Of a stretch of 64,000 nt of DNA, positions 1-8,406 are shown in pieces; position 1 is the first letter of the stretch, and every line of letters starts with the position of its first letter. The notes beneath the pieces are model-generated. The model searched no databases, was not told where the DNA came from, and was given only the letters and a program-made list of their open reading frames with translations. Position numbers and translations under genes: made by a program. The stretch spans positions 805,325-869,324 of the forward strand of contig NZ_QMHN01000001.1 in the NCBI RefSeq assembly GCF_003313385.1. The letters run 5' to 3'. Origin of the DNA: Pedobacter chitinilyticus (GTDB taxonomy: Bacteria; Bacteroidota; Bacteroidia; Sphingobacteriales; Sphingobacteriaceae).

Positions 1-129
1 GCCCAAATATCGGGAAGAAGCCAATCTTCTATTAGCGAAGCACTAAAACGAGCGCATTTTACCGAAATCATGGAATTGGAAAATAAGTATAGGAAGTTGA
101 CTGCCGAAATCTTTAAAAAATGGAAATAG
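1..129 (+). CDS. SatD family protein, C-terminal fragment (partial)
   Basis: Frame 1 is open from the window edge to a TAG at 127-129, giving 42 residues. The segment has a helix-turn-helix look (GRSQSSISEALKRAHF) followed by a short helix ending in KKW, as I know it from the C-terminus of SatD-family proteins. The start lies upstream of the window. Its last 10 bases overlap the start of the DUF3307 gene, so the two are translationally coupled; SatD/DUF3307 neighbours recur in Bacteroidetes. The molecular role is unknown; a DNA-binding regulator is an inference from the HTH-like tail. Confidence 0.6.
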   Translation, partial: AQISGRSQSSISEALKRAHFTEIMELENKYRKLTAEIFKKWK

Positions 130-824
130 CATTAATTAAATTTTTACTGGCTCATGTGCTTGGCGATTTTTTCCTTCAGCCAGATAAATGGGTAGTAGAA
201 AAGGAAAGCCTTAAGCTCAAATCAAATAAGTTGTATTGGCACGTAGGTATTCACGTAGCATTGGTGTTTGTGTTTTTCTTTTCTTTAGATGTTTGGCCAC
301 AGGCAATCATTATTGGGGTTAGCCATTATCTGATAGATGCCTGTAAACTGGTTTTTCAGAAACCAAAAAATAAACGCGTTTGGTTTTTTGTAGATCAAGC
401 ATTGCATATTATGGTAATCGTTGCTTGCTGGTTAAGTATGTCGGCAACGGCAAATATCAATTTTGCTTTCCTGTACGAACAAAGATTCTGGCTCTACATT
501 TTTGGCGCATTATTACTCTGCTCGCCTACAGCAGTCGTTATTAAAGTGGTTATAGCGAGGTTTATTCCTGATAAAAATTCAATTTCACTACAAAATGCTG
601 GTAAATTTATAGGCATTTTAGAGCGTTTACTGATTTACGTTTTTGTGTTAACTGGACATTTTGAAGCAGTAGGATTTTTATTGGCTGCAAAATCTATTTT
701 TAGGTTTGGTGATTTAAGGGAAGCTAATGAACTTAAACTTACAGAATATGTTTTAATAGGGACTTTGTTAAGTTTTGGGATTGCTTTAGGGGTAGCTTTG
801 GGAGTTGCGCAATTAAATTTATAG
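120..824 (+). CDS. DUF3307 domain-containing integral membrane protein
   Basis: A 234-residue hydrophobic protein. The N-terminal half carries the DUF3307 signature: a helix with HVLGDFFLQPDKWV, a histidine-containing second helix (WHVGIHV), then SHYLIDACK and DQALH. The His and Asp residues sit in or beside predicted membrane helices, which suggests metal or proton chemistry in the membrane, but no activity is established for the family. The C-terminal part has further membrane segments and a conserved-looking GKFIGILERLLIYVFVL stretch. The ATG at 120 overlaps the stop of the SatD-type gene by 10 bases, so both probably act in the same process. Confidence 0.75.
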   Translation: MEIALIKFLLAHVLGDFFLQPDKWVVEKESLKLKSNKLYWHVGIHVALVFVFFFSLDVWPQAIIIGVSHYLIDACKLVFQKPKNKRVWFFVDQALHIMVIVACWLSMSATANINFAFLYEQRFWLYIFGALLLCSPTAVVIKVVIARFIPDKNSISLQNAGKFIGILERLLIYVFVLTGHFEAVGFLLAAKSIFRFGDLREANELKLTEYVLIGTLLSFGIALGVALGVAQLNL

Positions 825-854
825 AACAAACATTACATTTTTAATCTCGCCAAC

Positions 855-2204
855 ATGCAATCGTTCGAATTAGATAAGACAGACCTTTCTAAACTAAGAA
901 AGGCAATTGAGGGAGATGACCAAGAGCTTAGTAGCATTTTGGCCGAATATCACGCATCTGAAATTGCTATTCTTTTCGATAATATTAAGGCGGAGGATAG
1001 GCAGCGGATCATCAACCTGCTCGAGGTAGAAAAGGCTTCGGAGGTGATTGCAGAAATGAGCGAAGAGGCCCATCCTGAAGAGCTTTTAATTCAGCTGCAT
1101 CCAGAAAAACGTACTGAGATTGTTGAAGAGCTAGATTATGACGATGCTACCGACATCATTTCGCAACTAGAAGCACACGAGCAGCATGAAATTCTGGAAG
1201 ATTTAAGTAAGGATGACGCTGAAAGCATCAGGAATTTATTAAGCTACCACGAAGAAACTGCTGGTGGTTTAATGAATACGCAGATGATTAAGGTGAATAT
1301 TAACCTCACCAAAAAAGATGCGATAGATCAAATTATTCAGCAAAGCGAAGAGATTGAGGAGTTTTATACGGTGTTTGTAGTTGATGATGATAATATCTTT
1401 AAAGGGATTGTTTCTTTGAAAGATATTATCAAAGCTAAGGGTAATGTGAAGATCATGGATATGGTGAAGCCTGATGCTGTTTATGTGAACGCAGATACCG
1501 ATCAGGAGGAAGTAGCCAAGCTTTTATCTCAATATAATTTAACGAGTATACCTGTTGTTGATGGCTATTTGAAGCTTTTGGGAAGGGTAACTTTTGATGA
1601 TGTGATCGACGTACTCGAAGACGAAAATACGGAGGATATCCTTAAAATATCAGGGGTATCGGAAGATGAGGAGTTGGCTGGTAACTGGGTGGATGCCGTA
1701 AAATCCAGATTGCCCTGGCTCATCATCAACCTTGGTACTGCTTTTTTAGCATCAGCCGTAGTGAGATATTACGAAGACACCTTAGCGCATTTAGCCATTT
1801 TATCGGCTTATATGACCATTATTGCTGGAATGGGGGGCAATGCCGCTACGCAAGCACTGGCGGTTACGGTGAGGCGTATTTCATTATATGATTTGACAGA
1901 TAAACAAGCTTATAGAGCTGTTTTGAAAGAGTTTACCGTAGGAATGATCAATGGTGCCGTAACGGGAGCCATTGTATTAGCTTTCGCTTATTTCTTCGAT
2001 GCAAATTTAATGCTTGGCTTCGTGATATTCTTGGCCATGACTGGAAACTTAATTATAGCAGGTTTCACGGGCGCTGGTATTCCATTGTTGCTGAAAAGGG
2101 TAGGCATTGACCCAGCCATTGCATCTTCTATTATTATTACCACTTTTACTGACGTATTTGGTTTCTTGTTGCTATTGGGTTTGGCCAGTAAGTTGTTGTT
2201 GTAA
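855..2204 (+). CDS. mgtE: magnesium transporter MgtE
   Basis: A 449-residue Mg2+ channel/transporter of the inner membrane with the full MgtE layout. The acidic helical N domain covers about residues 1-130, a CBS pair about 135-255, and five membrane helices about 283-449. The pore-region motif GGNAATQ is present near residue 330. The conserved acidic residue of the last helix is Asp433 in TFTDVFGF. In this family the N and CBS domains sense cytosolic Mg2+ and close the pore. The ATG at 855 is 30 bases after the DUF3307 gene. The length is normal for the family and nothing is missing. Confidence 0.95.
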   Translation: MQSFELDKTDLSKLRKAIEGDDQELSSILAEYHASEIAILFDNIKAEDRQRIINLLEVEKASEVIAEMSEEAHPEELLIQLHPEKRTEIVEELDYDDATDIISQLEAHEQHEILEDLSKDDAESIRNLLSYHEETAGGLMNTQMIKVNINLTKKDAIDQIIQQSEEIEEFYTVFVVDDDNIFKGIVSLKDIIKAKGNVKIMDMVKPDAVYVNADTDQEEVAKLLSQYNLTSIPVVDGYLKLLGRVTFDDVIDVLEDENTEDILKISGVSEDEELAGNWVDAVKSRLPWLIINLGTAFLASAVVRYYEDTLAHLAILSAYMTIIAGMGGNAATQALAVTVRRISLYDLTDKQAYRAVLKEFTVGMINGAVTGAIVLAFAYFFDANLMLGFVIFLAMTGNLIIAGFTGAGIPLLLKRVGIDPAIASSIIITTFTDVFGFLLLLGLASKLLL

Positions 2205-2212
2205 AACTCAGT

Positions 2213-2286
2213 ACGTCATTCCCGAAAATGCGAGAATCTTAACACGTATTTGGCATTAGGATTCCCGTCAAGTTGGGAATGACGTA
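2213..2286. repeat. imperfect palindromic repeat (TACGTCATTCCC arms)
   Basis: The 12-base outer arms match exactly (TACGTCATTCCC at the left, GGGAATGACGTA at the right), and the arms continue imperfectly inwards to GAGAATCTT and AGGATTCCC. The element fills the gap between the convergent mgtE and ohr genes, so the transcribed hairpin may also limit read-through. It has no coding potential. Confidence 0.7.
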
Positions 2287-2303
2287 GTGTGAACATCAGA
2301 TAA

Positions 2304-2714
2304 TTAAACTGCGGTAACCCTTGTTTCTACATTGCCTTTTGTGGCTTTGGAATAAGGGCAAACGGCATGTGCTTTATCAGCCAGCGCTTGAGCTTCTTCT
2401 ATGCTGATATCGGGAATATGCACATCCAAATCAGCTGAAAGTGCAAAACCATTGCCATTTTTGTTAAAAGATACATGCACATTCACACTGGCATTGCTGG
2501 CATCAACACCTTCGGGGTCTGCTACAGATTGTAAAGCTCCCAAATAGCACGAACCCCATGCCGTGGCGAATAACTGCTCGGGATTTGGCGCACCACCTTG
2601 TCCGCCCATTTCCTTCGGTTTCCTTAAATCTGTTTCAAATATACCATCACTTGATTTTGCGTGCCCATCTCTACCGCCGATAACGGTAACTGAGGCTGTA
2701 TATACTTTTTCCAT
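2304..2714 (-). CDS. ohr: organic hydroperoxide resistance protein (Ohr/OsmC family)
   Basis: A 136-residue cytosolic thiol peroxidase that reduces organic hydroperoxides. The catalytic cysteine pair is Cys56 (AWGSCYLG) and Cys119 (VCPYSKAT), 63 residues apart, as in Ohr proteins. The family's arginine (GGRDGHAKS) and glutamate (NPEQLFA) are also present. The sequence fits Ohr better than OsmC because of its short length and the PYSKAT motif. It is transcribed alone, converging with mgtE across a palindromic repeat. No OhrR-type regulator lies next to it in the window. Confidence 0.93.
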   Translation of the reverse strand: MEKVYTASVTVIGGRDGHAKSSDGIFETDLRKPKEMGGQGGAPNPEQLFATAWGSCYLGALQSVADPEGVDASNASVNVHVSFNKNGNGFALSADLDVHIPDISIEEAQALADKAHAVCPYSKATKGNVETRVTAV

Positions 2715-2777
2715 GATTGTCTTTCTTTTTTTGTATGCAACAAACGAAAGACTTTTTAGTTTGGTAAAGTATTTAGA

Positions 2778-4949
2778 CTATATTTTGATTTTTTCGGTAA
2801 GCTTAAAAATATCGTAAGATACTTTTTGGATCAAATCAAACTGCTCCTCGATCACGATGGCTGTATCAGAAAGTTGAGGTTCAGGCGGTTTTTTTAAACG
2901 AATTAACGGAACGTTGCTAGGTTCAACAACCTGTTTGTGGAGATTTTCGCTGGCATTTTCCAATAAGTAAGTAGTATTTTCTGCAATGGGTCTAATTTCC
3001 TGATAATTGGTGCAAATGAAATGATGTTCTTTGATATACAAGGACAAACTGGCTACATAAGAAGAAAGCAAGTGGTTGAGTACCGTAAACTGATGCAGTT
3101 CTTGCATATGAACCTGTTTACTCTTCGGTTCCGAAAACATACGCTGAAACAGGGAAGCCAAATTGGAGCTCTTTACAAAAACTTCTTTTCGGGCTAGTTT
3201 GTAGCTCGTTAAATCTGATCCATTTTCGAAATACAGCTTAATCACTTCGGCAAAATAATACTTGTTCGCATTGATCATGTCTACCATCGCTTCTTTCACT
3301 TTTTCGTGTTCCCAATTAGGGAAAAGTGAATAGCTAGCCAATAGGGCAATACCCGAACCAATCAAGGTGTCATAAATTCTTTCTCTGGCAATTGACATGG
3401 TACCCATGCCCAAAAATTCGAAAATAATGAGAATGTAAGGCGTCATAAACAATACGCTCACCACGTAATTTTTGCGCTGAAAGCTGTAGCCTGCAATCAT
3501 GAACAAGATAAGGATGATGAATAAAGTGTTCTTATCATGAACGTAGTGTAAAATAGCCATCCCTATAAAAGCGCCCACAATGGTACCTATAATACGATGG
3601 TAGTTTCGTTCCTTGGTTAAGCTAAATCCAGGTTTCGAAATCACGAGGATGGTCAACAAAATCCAATAGCTGTGGGCGAAATCCAGACTTCTTGCCACCA
3701 CGAAACCAATAAACATTACAATGGCAACTCTTACCGAGTGTCTAAAGGTGGAAGATTTAAAAGTAAGGTTGTCTAATAAAAGCTTGATGTTGATTTCCTG
3801 CGAGGTCACAAACTTGGCTACATCAACATCTCCCTTTTTAATTTTACGTTTTTCCTTCTTGTTAAAATATTGGTTGATGGTTTTGATACGCCCTACAATG
3901 TTTTCGATATTTACCTCGATGTTACGTAGTGCGATAATCCCTAAGGTATTATAAGTTTCACCTTTCTGCTGCTCTAAATCACTAATTTCCTGTCTTAGTT
4001 TTAACAAGTCGTTTTCTAAATTCTCCGCTAAAGTTGGAATACCACCACTCTTTAAAGCAAAAGCAATATCATCTAACGAATCCGCAATTTTATTGATAGC
4101 TTCTTCATAATGAGATAAAATACCTATCGAATCAAATTGCTTGTGCAGTTGTTTGTAATTGTAATAGGTAGACATCACCTGTTCAAACAAATCTACCGTA
4201 TCCGTAAAAACAATTAATAGAAATCTGCCTTGAGGGGTCGATTCCCTTACAATTTCCCTTGTTTTAAAAAGCACTTCTCTAACTTCATCCTGCTTTTGGT
4301 GTACGTCTACCTGTAACTGTAATAGGTCAGCATAATTCTTTTCGTAGTCGGTATTATGAGAATAGAATTTCGCTTTGGCCCTTAAAAAATCCGCAATCTC
4401 ATGTATCGAGTCGCTTAACGTTTGTTGCGCAAGGCGATAAGGTCGTAGTCGATAGATGATGTAACTCAGAGAAGTGTACCAAATACTGCCAATAAATACC
4501 AGTATACTATAAAAAATCACTTCCTGCCAAGGCCTTACATCATCAATACTCAATATCATGATCAGTAAAACCGAAGTACCGATAGAGGCCGCTCTGTTTC
4601 CGTATAGAAACAACATGGAAAAGACAAAACTGAAAACCACCACCATAATGCCAGTGAAAACATCACTCTTATTGGTTAAACCAACAATGATACTCACTAA
4701 AAATAGCAGGGCAGTAGTTACCAACATGGCATTTCTACGATGGTGGATTGGACCTGGAGAGTCTACTATACTCACACAAAGTGCTCCCAGCGATAAGGTC
4801 ATGCCGTATTGCAACATCCCAAAATGCGCCATGATCAATGAAGGACAAAGTACACCGAAACTAATTCGGAGGCCTTCTGCAAAGTAATTGCTCAATAAAA
4901 AATCTTGGGTATCTCTGATCGGGCGTTGAAGCATATACAAATCTAACAC
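2778..4949 (-). CDS. FUSC family (YccS/YhfK-like) inner-membrane protein
   Basis: A 723-residue protein with the two-block FUSC architecture. An N-terminal group of membrane helices (about 30-170) is followed by a long cytoplasmic helical region (about 175-400) rich in coiled-coil-like heptads. A second membrane block (about 410-540) contains RHSVRVAIVMFIGF and HSYWILLTILVISKPGF, the typical FUSC repeat, and a soluble tail follows. Relatives are fusaric-acid-resistance-type exporters and E. coli YccS/AaeB-like proteins; the substrate here is unknown. It is a single gene divergent from the P1 peptidase, with no membrane-fusion partner nearby. Confidence 0.85.
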   Translation of the reverse strand: MLDLYMLQRPIRDTQDFLLSNYFAEGLRISFGVLCPSLIMAHFGMLQYGMTLSLGALCVSIVDSPGPIHHRRNAMLVTTALLFLVSIIVGLTNKSDVFTGIMVVVFSFVFSMLFLYGNRAASIGTSVLLIMILSIDDVRPWQEVIFYSILVFIGSIWYTSLSYIIYRLRPYRLAQQTLSDSIHEIADFLRAKAKFYSHNTDYEKNYADLLQLQVDVHQKQDEVREVLFKTREIVRESTPQGRFLLIVFTDTVDLFEQVMSTYYNYKQLHKQFDSIGILSHYEEAINKIADSLDDIAFALKSGGIPTLAENLENDLLKLRQEISDLEQQKGETYNTLGIIALRNIEVNIENIVGRIKTINQYFNKKEKRKIKKGDVDVAKFVTSQEINIKLLLDNLTFKSSTFRHSVRVAIVMFIGFVVARSLDFAHSYWILLTILVISKPGFSLTKERNYHRIIGTIVGAFIGMAILHYVHDKNTLFIILILFMIAGYSFQRKNYVVSVLFMTPYILIIFEFLGMGTMSIARERIYDTLIGSGIALLASYSLFPNWEHEKVKEAMVDMINANKYYFAEVIKLYFENGSDLTSYKLARKEVFVKSSNLASLFQRMFSEPKSKQVHMQELHQFTVLNHLLSSYVASLSLYIKEHHFICTNYQEIRPIAENTTYLLENASENLHKQVVEPSNVPLIRLKKPPEPQLSDTAIVIEEQFDLIQKVSYDIFKLTEKIKI

Positions 4950-5058
4950 TATTTGCGCTGAAATGATTTTAAAATAGGCGAGAAATAGTCGCTTTTGTCA
5001 TTTGTAAACGTTTAAGCATATCCATAGCTTAGAGAGAATTTATTTTAATACCAATGAT

Positions 5059-6231
5059 ATGAAGATTAATGCGATTTTGACGATGGGATTTGTTGTGTTT
5101 ATGGTCACAACCACTGATGCACAAGAAAAAAGAGGAAGGGCTCGTGATTTTGGAGTTTTTACGGGAATACTTCATACAGGAAAATACAATGCCATTACCG
5201 ATGTGGCAGGTGTAAAGGTTGGACATACCACCTTGATTAAAGGAGATTCGGTGAGAACTGGAGTGACGGCTATTGTTCCTCATGGAGGAAATGTCTTTCA
5301 GGATAAAGTCCCCGCAGCGATTTATGTGGGCAATGGTTTTGGGAAATCCATGGGCTTATCCCAAATTAAGGAGTTGGGTAATTTAGAAACACCTATTCTT
5401 TTGACCAATACTTTAAATACACCTTTGGTGGCCAATGCTTTAATTGATTATATGCTTTTGCAACCTGGTAACGAGCAGGTAAAATCGGTGAATGCCATGG
5501 TTGGTGAAACCAATGATGGCGGATTAAATGATATTAGGGGACGTCATGTGCGTGCCGAAGATGTGCTGAAAGCAATTAATGAAGCAAAAGAAGGAATGGT
5601 AGAGGAAGGCTGTGTTGGTGCAGGCACTGGAACGGAAGCGCTAGGCTATAAAGGTGGCATCGGAACGTCTTCAAGAGTGCTGCCAGCATCAAAAGGTGGC
5701 TATACCGTAGGTGTGTTAGTGCAGTCAAACTTTGGTGGGGTATTGCAGATCAACGGTGCGCCAGTAGGTAGGGAGTTGAATAATTTTTATCTGATGGATA
5801 AAAGTAAACCTTACAAAGCAGATGGTTCTTGTATGATCATCATCGCTACCGATGCACCACTTTCCGACCGAAATCTGGAACGTTTGGCCAAGAGGTCTTA
5901 CATCGCCTTTGGTAATGTGGGCGCATTTTCTTCCAATGGGAGTGGTGATTATGCCGTAGCATTTTCCACTTATGAGAGGAACAGAATTCCGTATCAATCC
6001 AAAAATAAAGTAAGGAATATAGATGATTTAAATAACGATGAACTGTCGCCTTTGTTTATGGCCGTTTGGGAAGCAACCGAAGAAGCACTCTTAAATTCGT
6101 TGTTTATGGCCACTGATACTAAAGGAAATGGTCGTGAAGTGAAAGCGTTACCCATCAAAAAAACATTGGAGATTTTAAAGAAATACAATGCACTTGATCA
6201 AAATACGTTGCCCAAAGCCATCGAAAAATAG
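5059..6231 (+). CDS. P1 family peptidase (DmpA/BapA-type aminopeptidase), exported
   Basis: A 390-residue member of the self-cleaving Ntn-hydrolase family that includes DmpA and beta-peptidyl aminopeptidases. A signal peptide of about 21 residues ends at TTTDAQ. The core motifs are VGHTT, NDGGLNDIRG, GAGTGTEALGYKGG and GTSSRVLP. The predicted autocleavage site is Gly256-Ser257 in DGSCMIIIATDAPL; Ser257 would become the N-terminal nucleophile of the small subunit. The protein is probably periplasmic. The substrate (D-amino-acid or beta-peptide) cannot be told from sequence. The gene stands alone, with about 690 non-coding bases downstream. Confidence 0.9.
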   Translation: MKINAILTMGFVVFMVTTTDAQEKRGRARDFGVFTGILHTGKYNAITDVAGVKVGHTTLIKGDSVRTGVTAIVPHGGNVFQDKVPAAIYVGNGFGKSMGLSQIKELGNLETPILLTNTLNTPLVANALIDYMLLQPGNEQVKSVNAMVGETNDGGLNDIRGRHVRAEDVLKAINEAKEGMVEEGCVGAGTGTEALGYKGGIGTSSRVLPASKGGYTVGVLVQSNFGGVLQINGAPVGRELNNFYLMDKSKPYKADGSCMIIIATDAPLSDRNLERLAKRSYIAFGNVGAFSSNGSGDYAVAFSTYERNRIPYQSKNKVRNIDDLNNDELSPLFMAVWEATEEALLNSLFMATDTKGNGREVKALPIKKTLEILKKYNALDQNTLPKAIEK

Positions 6232-6418
6232 CAAAATGAGTTTCTGTTGTTAATAAGTTGTATGTTAACAACTTAGTCTGGGTTTTAGGCAATATACCGA
6301 TTCCAGCAAATTGATTAAGTTTTCTGGCAGTTTGACCTGTTGGTTAGAGGTAAATATTTGGTTCATAACTTGTTAATAAATTTGAGTTAATTTTCTTGCT
6401 AAATGGGCTTGTCTGTAG

Positions 6419-6854
6419 TAATTTAGATGATATCAAAAACGAAGTACTTTGATCGTCTAATAAAAATCCAAAACGAATGATGAAGCTGAAAAGCTAAAAT
6501 CTTCGGGATTAAAAATTGTTTCAGTCTACACATGTTTTCGATAACATGGTAGGTTCATAGAGGTTCAACACCGAAATGAATAAGACAGCGAAACTCAGGT
6601 CATCCGCAAGGAAAGATGGAGAAGCAAATTGGTAGAGATACCTTATGCTGAACAATTAAAATAGACAATGATGGGAAAAACTGGAACTCTATGGAGGGAA
6701 AGCTTGAGAACATCATTTCAAGGCAGAACAATCGAAAGAAAGGGAAGCTGCGAAAGGTCAAGTAAAATTCGATTGATAGCTTACCATTGTTTACGAATGA
6801 AGGTAGGTTTAAACGGAGAACCAAATCGAAAGAGGCAGTTCTCCGTTTTTTTTT
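6419..6854 (+). ncRNA. candidate structured non-coding RNA upstream of phoH
   Basis: The 687 bases between the P1 peptidase and phoH carry no credible ORF but do carry signs of a structured transcript. A possible promoter (TTG at 6396, then TAATTTAG at 6419-6426) is followed by short hairpins: AGCT-GAAA-AGCT at 6484-6495, CATGTT/AACATG at 6531-6548 and GGTA-GAGA-TACC at 6631-6642. The segment near 6543 (AACATGGTAGG) can pair with that near 6780 (CTTACCATTGTT), which would close a large domain. A strong intrinsic terminator ends it at 6811-6854. I tested it by eye against RNase P, tmRNA, SRP and 6S RNA and recognise none. The 5' end is uncertain. Confidence 0.5.
6811..6854 (+). terminator. intrinsic terminator of the candidate ncRNA
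   Basis: Perfect 11-base arms (6811-6821 and 6838-6848, core ACGGAGAAC/GTTCTCCGT) are followed by an uninterrupted T run reaching 6854. The P1 peptidase ends 580 bases upstream and phoH starts 65 bases downstream, so this is the end of a separate transcription unit. Confidence 0.9.
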
Positions 6855-6918
6855 GTGCCCATAAAAGTTTTAAATCTTGCTGCCATCTTTGCTCGATAAG
6901 TGCTAAATTTAAATAATC

Positions 6919-8265
6919 ATGGCAAAAAAGGAAAATCCGCAGCTTTCAAAGAAAATATTCGTACTTGATACCTCAGTAATTTTGTACGACCACAATGCAG
7001 TCAACAATTTTCAAGAGCATGATGTGGCTGTTCCAGCGCTAGTGTTGGAGGAACTTGATAATTTCAAAAGCGGTAACGATACCCGTAATTTTGAAGCCCG
7101 TAATTTCATCCGAATTATTGATAGTGCTTCCAAAAGCAATTTGCTTAATAAATGGTCGGTTTTGAACAAGCAAAGCACAGGAAGATTTAAAATTCAGATT
7201 GATGAGCAACCTAGCCAGCAAAATGCAGAAACTTTATTCAGCCATGGCAAGTTCGACAATAGGATACTGAATGCGGCTTTGGTGATTAAAGAGGAACATC
7301 CAAACCAAAAAGTAGTGCTGGTTTCGAAAGATATCTGCCTGCGTTTAAAAGCGAAAGCACTTGCGCTACATGCGGAAGATTATGAGACGGGAAAAGTGAA
7401 AAATGTGGGGGAGCTTTATAGCGGTAAAACGATACTGAAATTTTCAGATGTTACAGTGTTAGATGATTTGAAGAAACAGAAATTGATTAATGCCTCGAAG
7501 TTAGATTTACCGCACACCACCTCAAATCATTTTTATGTTCTCAAAAATAAGCGAAAGGAACAAATCGCATTTTACAATGTAAACGACCATAGCTTAAAGT
7601 TAGTGGAAGATGAACCTATTTTCGGAGTATCGCCACGTAATGCCGAGCAAAGCTTTGCCATAGAAGCGCTGTTAAATCCAGCAATTAAGCTGGTGACCAT
7701 ACAAGGCAATGCAGGAACTGGCAAGACATTGCTTGCTTTGGCGAGTGCTTTGGAGCAGCGTAGAAACTACCGACAGATTTACATTACCAGACCAATAGTT
7801 CCTTTAAGCAATAAGGATATTGGTTTTTTGCCTGGTGATGTGAAGTCGAAAGTAGATCCGTACATGGCGCCTATTTGGGATAATCTGAAATTTATCAGGG
7901 AACAATTTGCCAATGATGAAAAAACACAGCACAAAATAGATGAGCTGGTGAGTACTGAAAAAATTGAAATTGCTCCATTAGCCTTTATTCGTGGCAGAAC
8001 ATTAAATAAGATTTTCTTTATTGTCGATGAAGCTCAAAATCTTACGCCTCATGAGATAAAGACCATTATTAGCCGTGCAGGTGAGGATACCAAAATTGTA
8101 TTTACAGGAGATGTGTATCAGATAGACACCCCGTATTTAGATTCGGAAAGCAATGGCTTGTCTTATCTTATAGAGAATGCCAAAAACCATCCATTATATG
8201 CCCATATAACCTTGCAAAAAGGGGAACGTAGTGAATTGGCAAATTTGGCGACAGAACTTTTGTAA
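6919..8265 (+). CDS. PhoH family protein with N-terminal PIN domain (YlaK-type)
   Basis: A 448-residue fusion of a PIN-type ribonuclease domain (about 9-150; acidic residues in VLDTSVILYD, VLEELD and FDNRIL) and a PhoH P-loop ATPase (about 240-448). Walker A is G263NAGTGKT, Walker B ends at Asp370 (FFIVDEAQN), and sensor-like VFTGD follows. PIN-PhoH proteins are RNA helicase/nucleases of unclear physiological role. A TAAATTTA element at 6904-6911 places the likely transcription start a few bases before the ATG. The structured RNA terminates just upstream, so phoH is probably transcribed independently. Confidence 0.92.
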   Translation: MAKKENPQLSKKIFVLDTSVILYDHNAVNNFQEHDVAVPALVLEELDNFKSGNDTRNFEARNFIRIIDSASKSNLLNKWSVLNKQSTGRFKIQIDEQPSQQNAETLFSHGKFDNRILNAALVIKEEHPNQKVVLVSKDICLRLKAKALALHAEDYETGKVKNVGELYSGKTILKFSDVTVLDDLKKQKLINASKLDLPHTTSNHFYVLKNKRKEQIAFYNVNDHSLKLVEDEPIFGVSPRNAEQSFAIEALLNPAIKLVTIQGNAGTGKTLLALASALEQRRNYRQIYITRPIVPLSNKDIGFLPGDVKSKVDPYMAPIWDNLKFIREQFANDEKTQHKIDELVSTEKIEIAPLAFIRGRTLNKIFFIVDEAQNLTPHEIKTIISRAGEDTKIVFTGDVYQIDTPYLDSESNGLSYLIENAKNHPLYAHITLQKGERSELANLATELL

Positions 8266-8300
8266 TTAGCTAATGAGATCATACGATAATTAGATAATGT

Positions 8301-8406
8301 GGTAATTAGCTAATTGTCTAGTGAACGCAGCAACGGGCTAAAAAGCTGCGAATTTCGAAGAACCAAATATCATCAAATTATCTCATTAACCAATTAGCTA
8401 ATTACC
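8301..8406. repeat. inverted repeat GGTAATTAGCTAATTG between convergent phoH and MFS genes
   Basis: Perfect 16-base arms lie at 8301-8316 and 8391-8406; the right arm runs into the stop codon of the MFS gene. A further TAATTAGCTAAT copy sits at 8262-8273, right on the stop of phoH. The centre has a small hairpin (CGCAG/CTGCG, 8326-8350). The element fills the convergent gap and could act as a two-way terminator, although it lacks a T run. Confidence 0.7.

Noticed and set aside
6560-6580. GGTTCAAC stretch resembling a tRNA T-loop
   Set aside because: No acceptor, D or anticodon arms can be drawn around it and there is no CCA end.
6668-6916. 82-codon plus-strand frame before phoH
   Set aside because: It runs straight through the terminator hairpin and T run at 6811-6854, has low-quality composition, and would end on the phoH start; not a gene.
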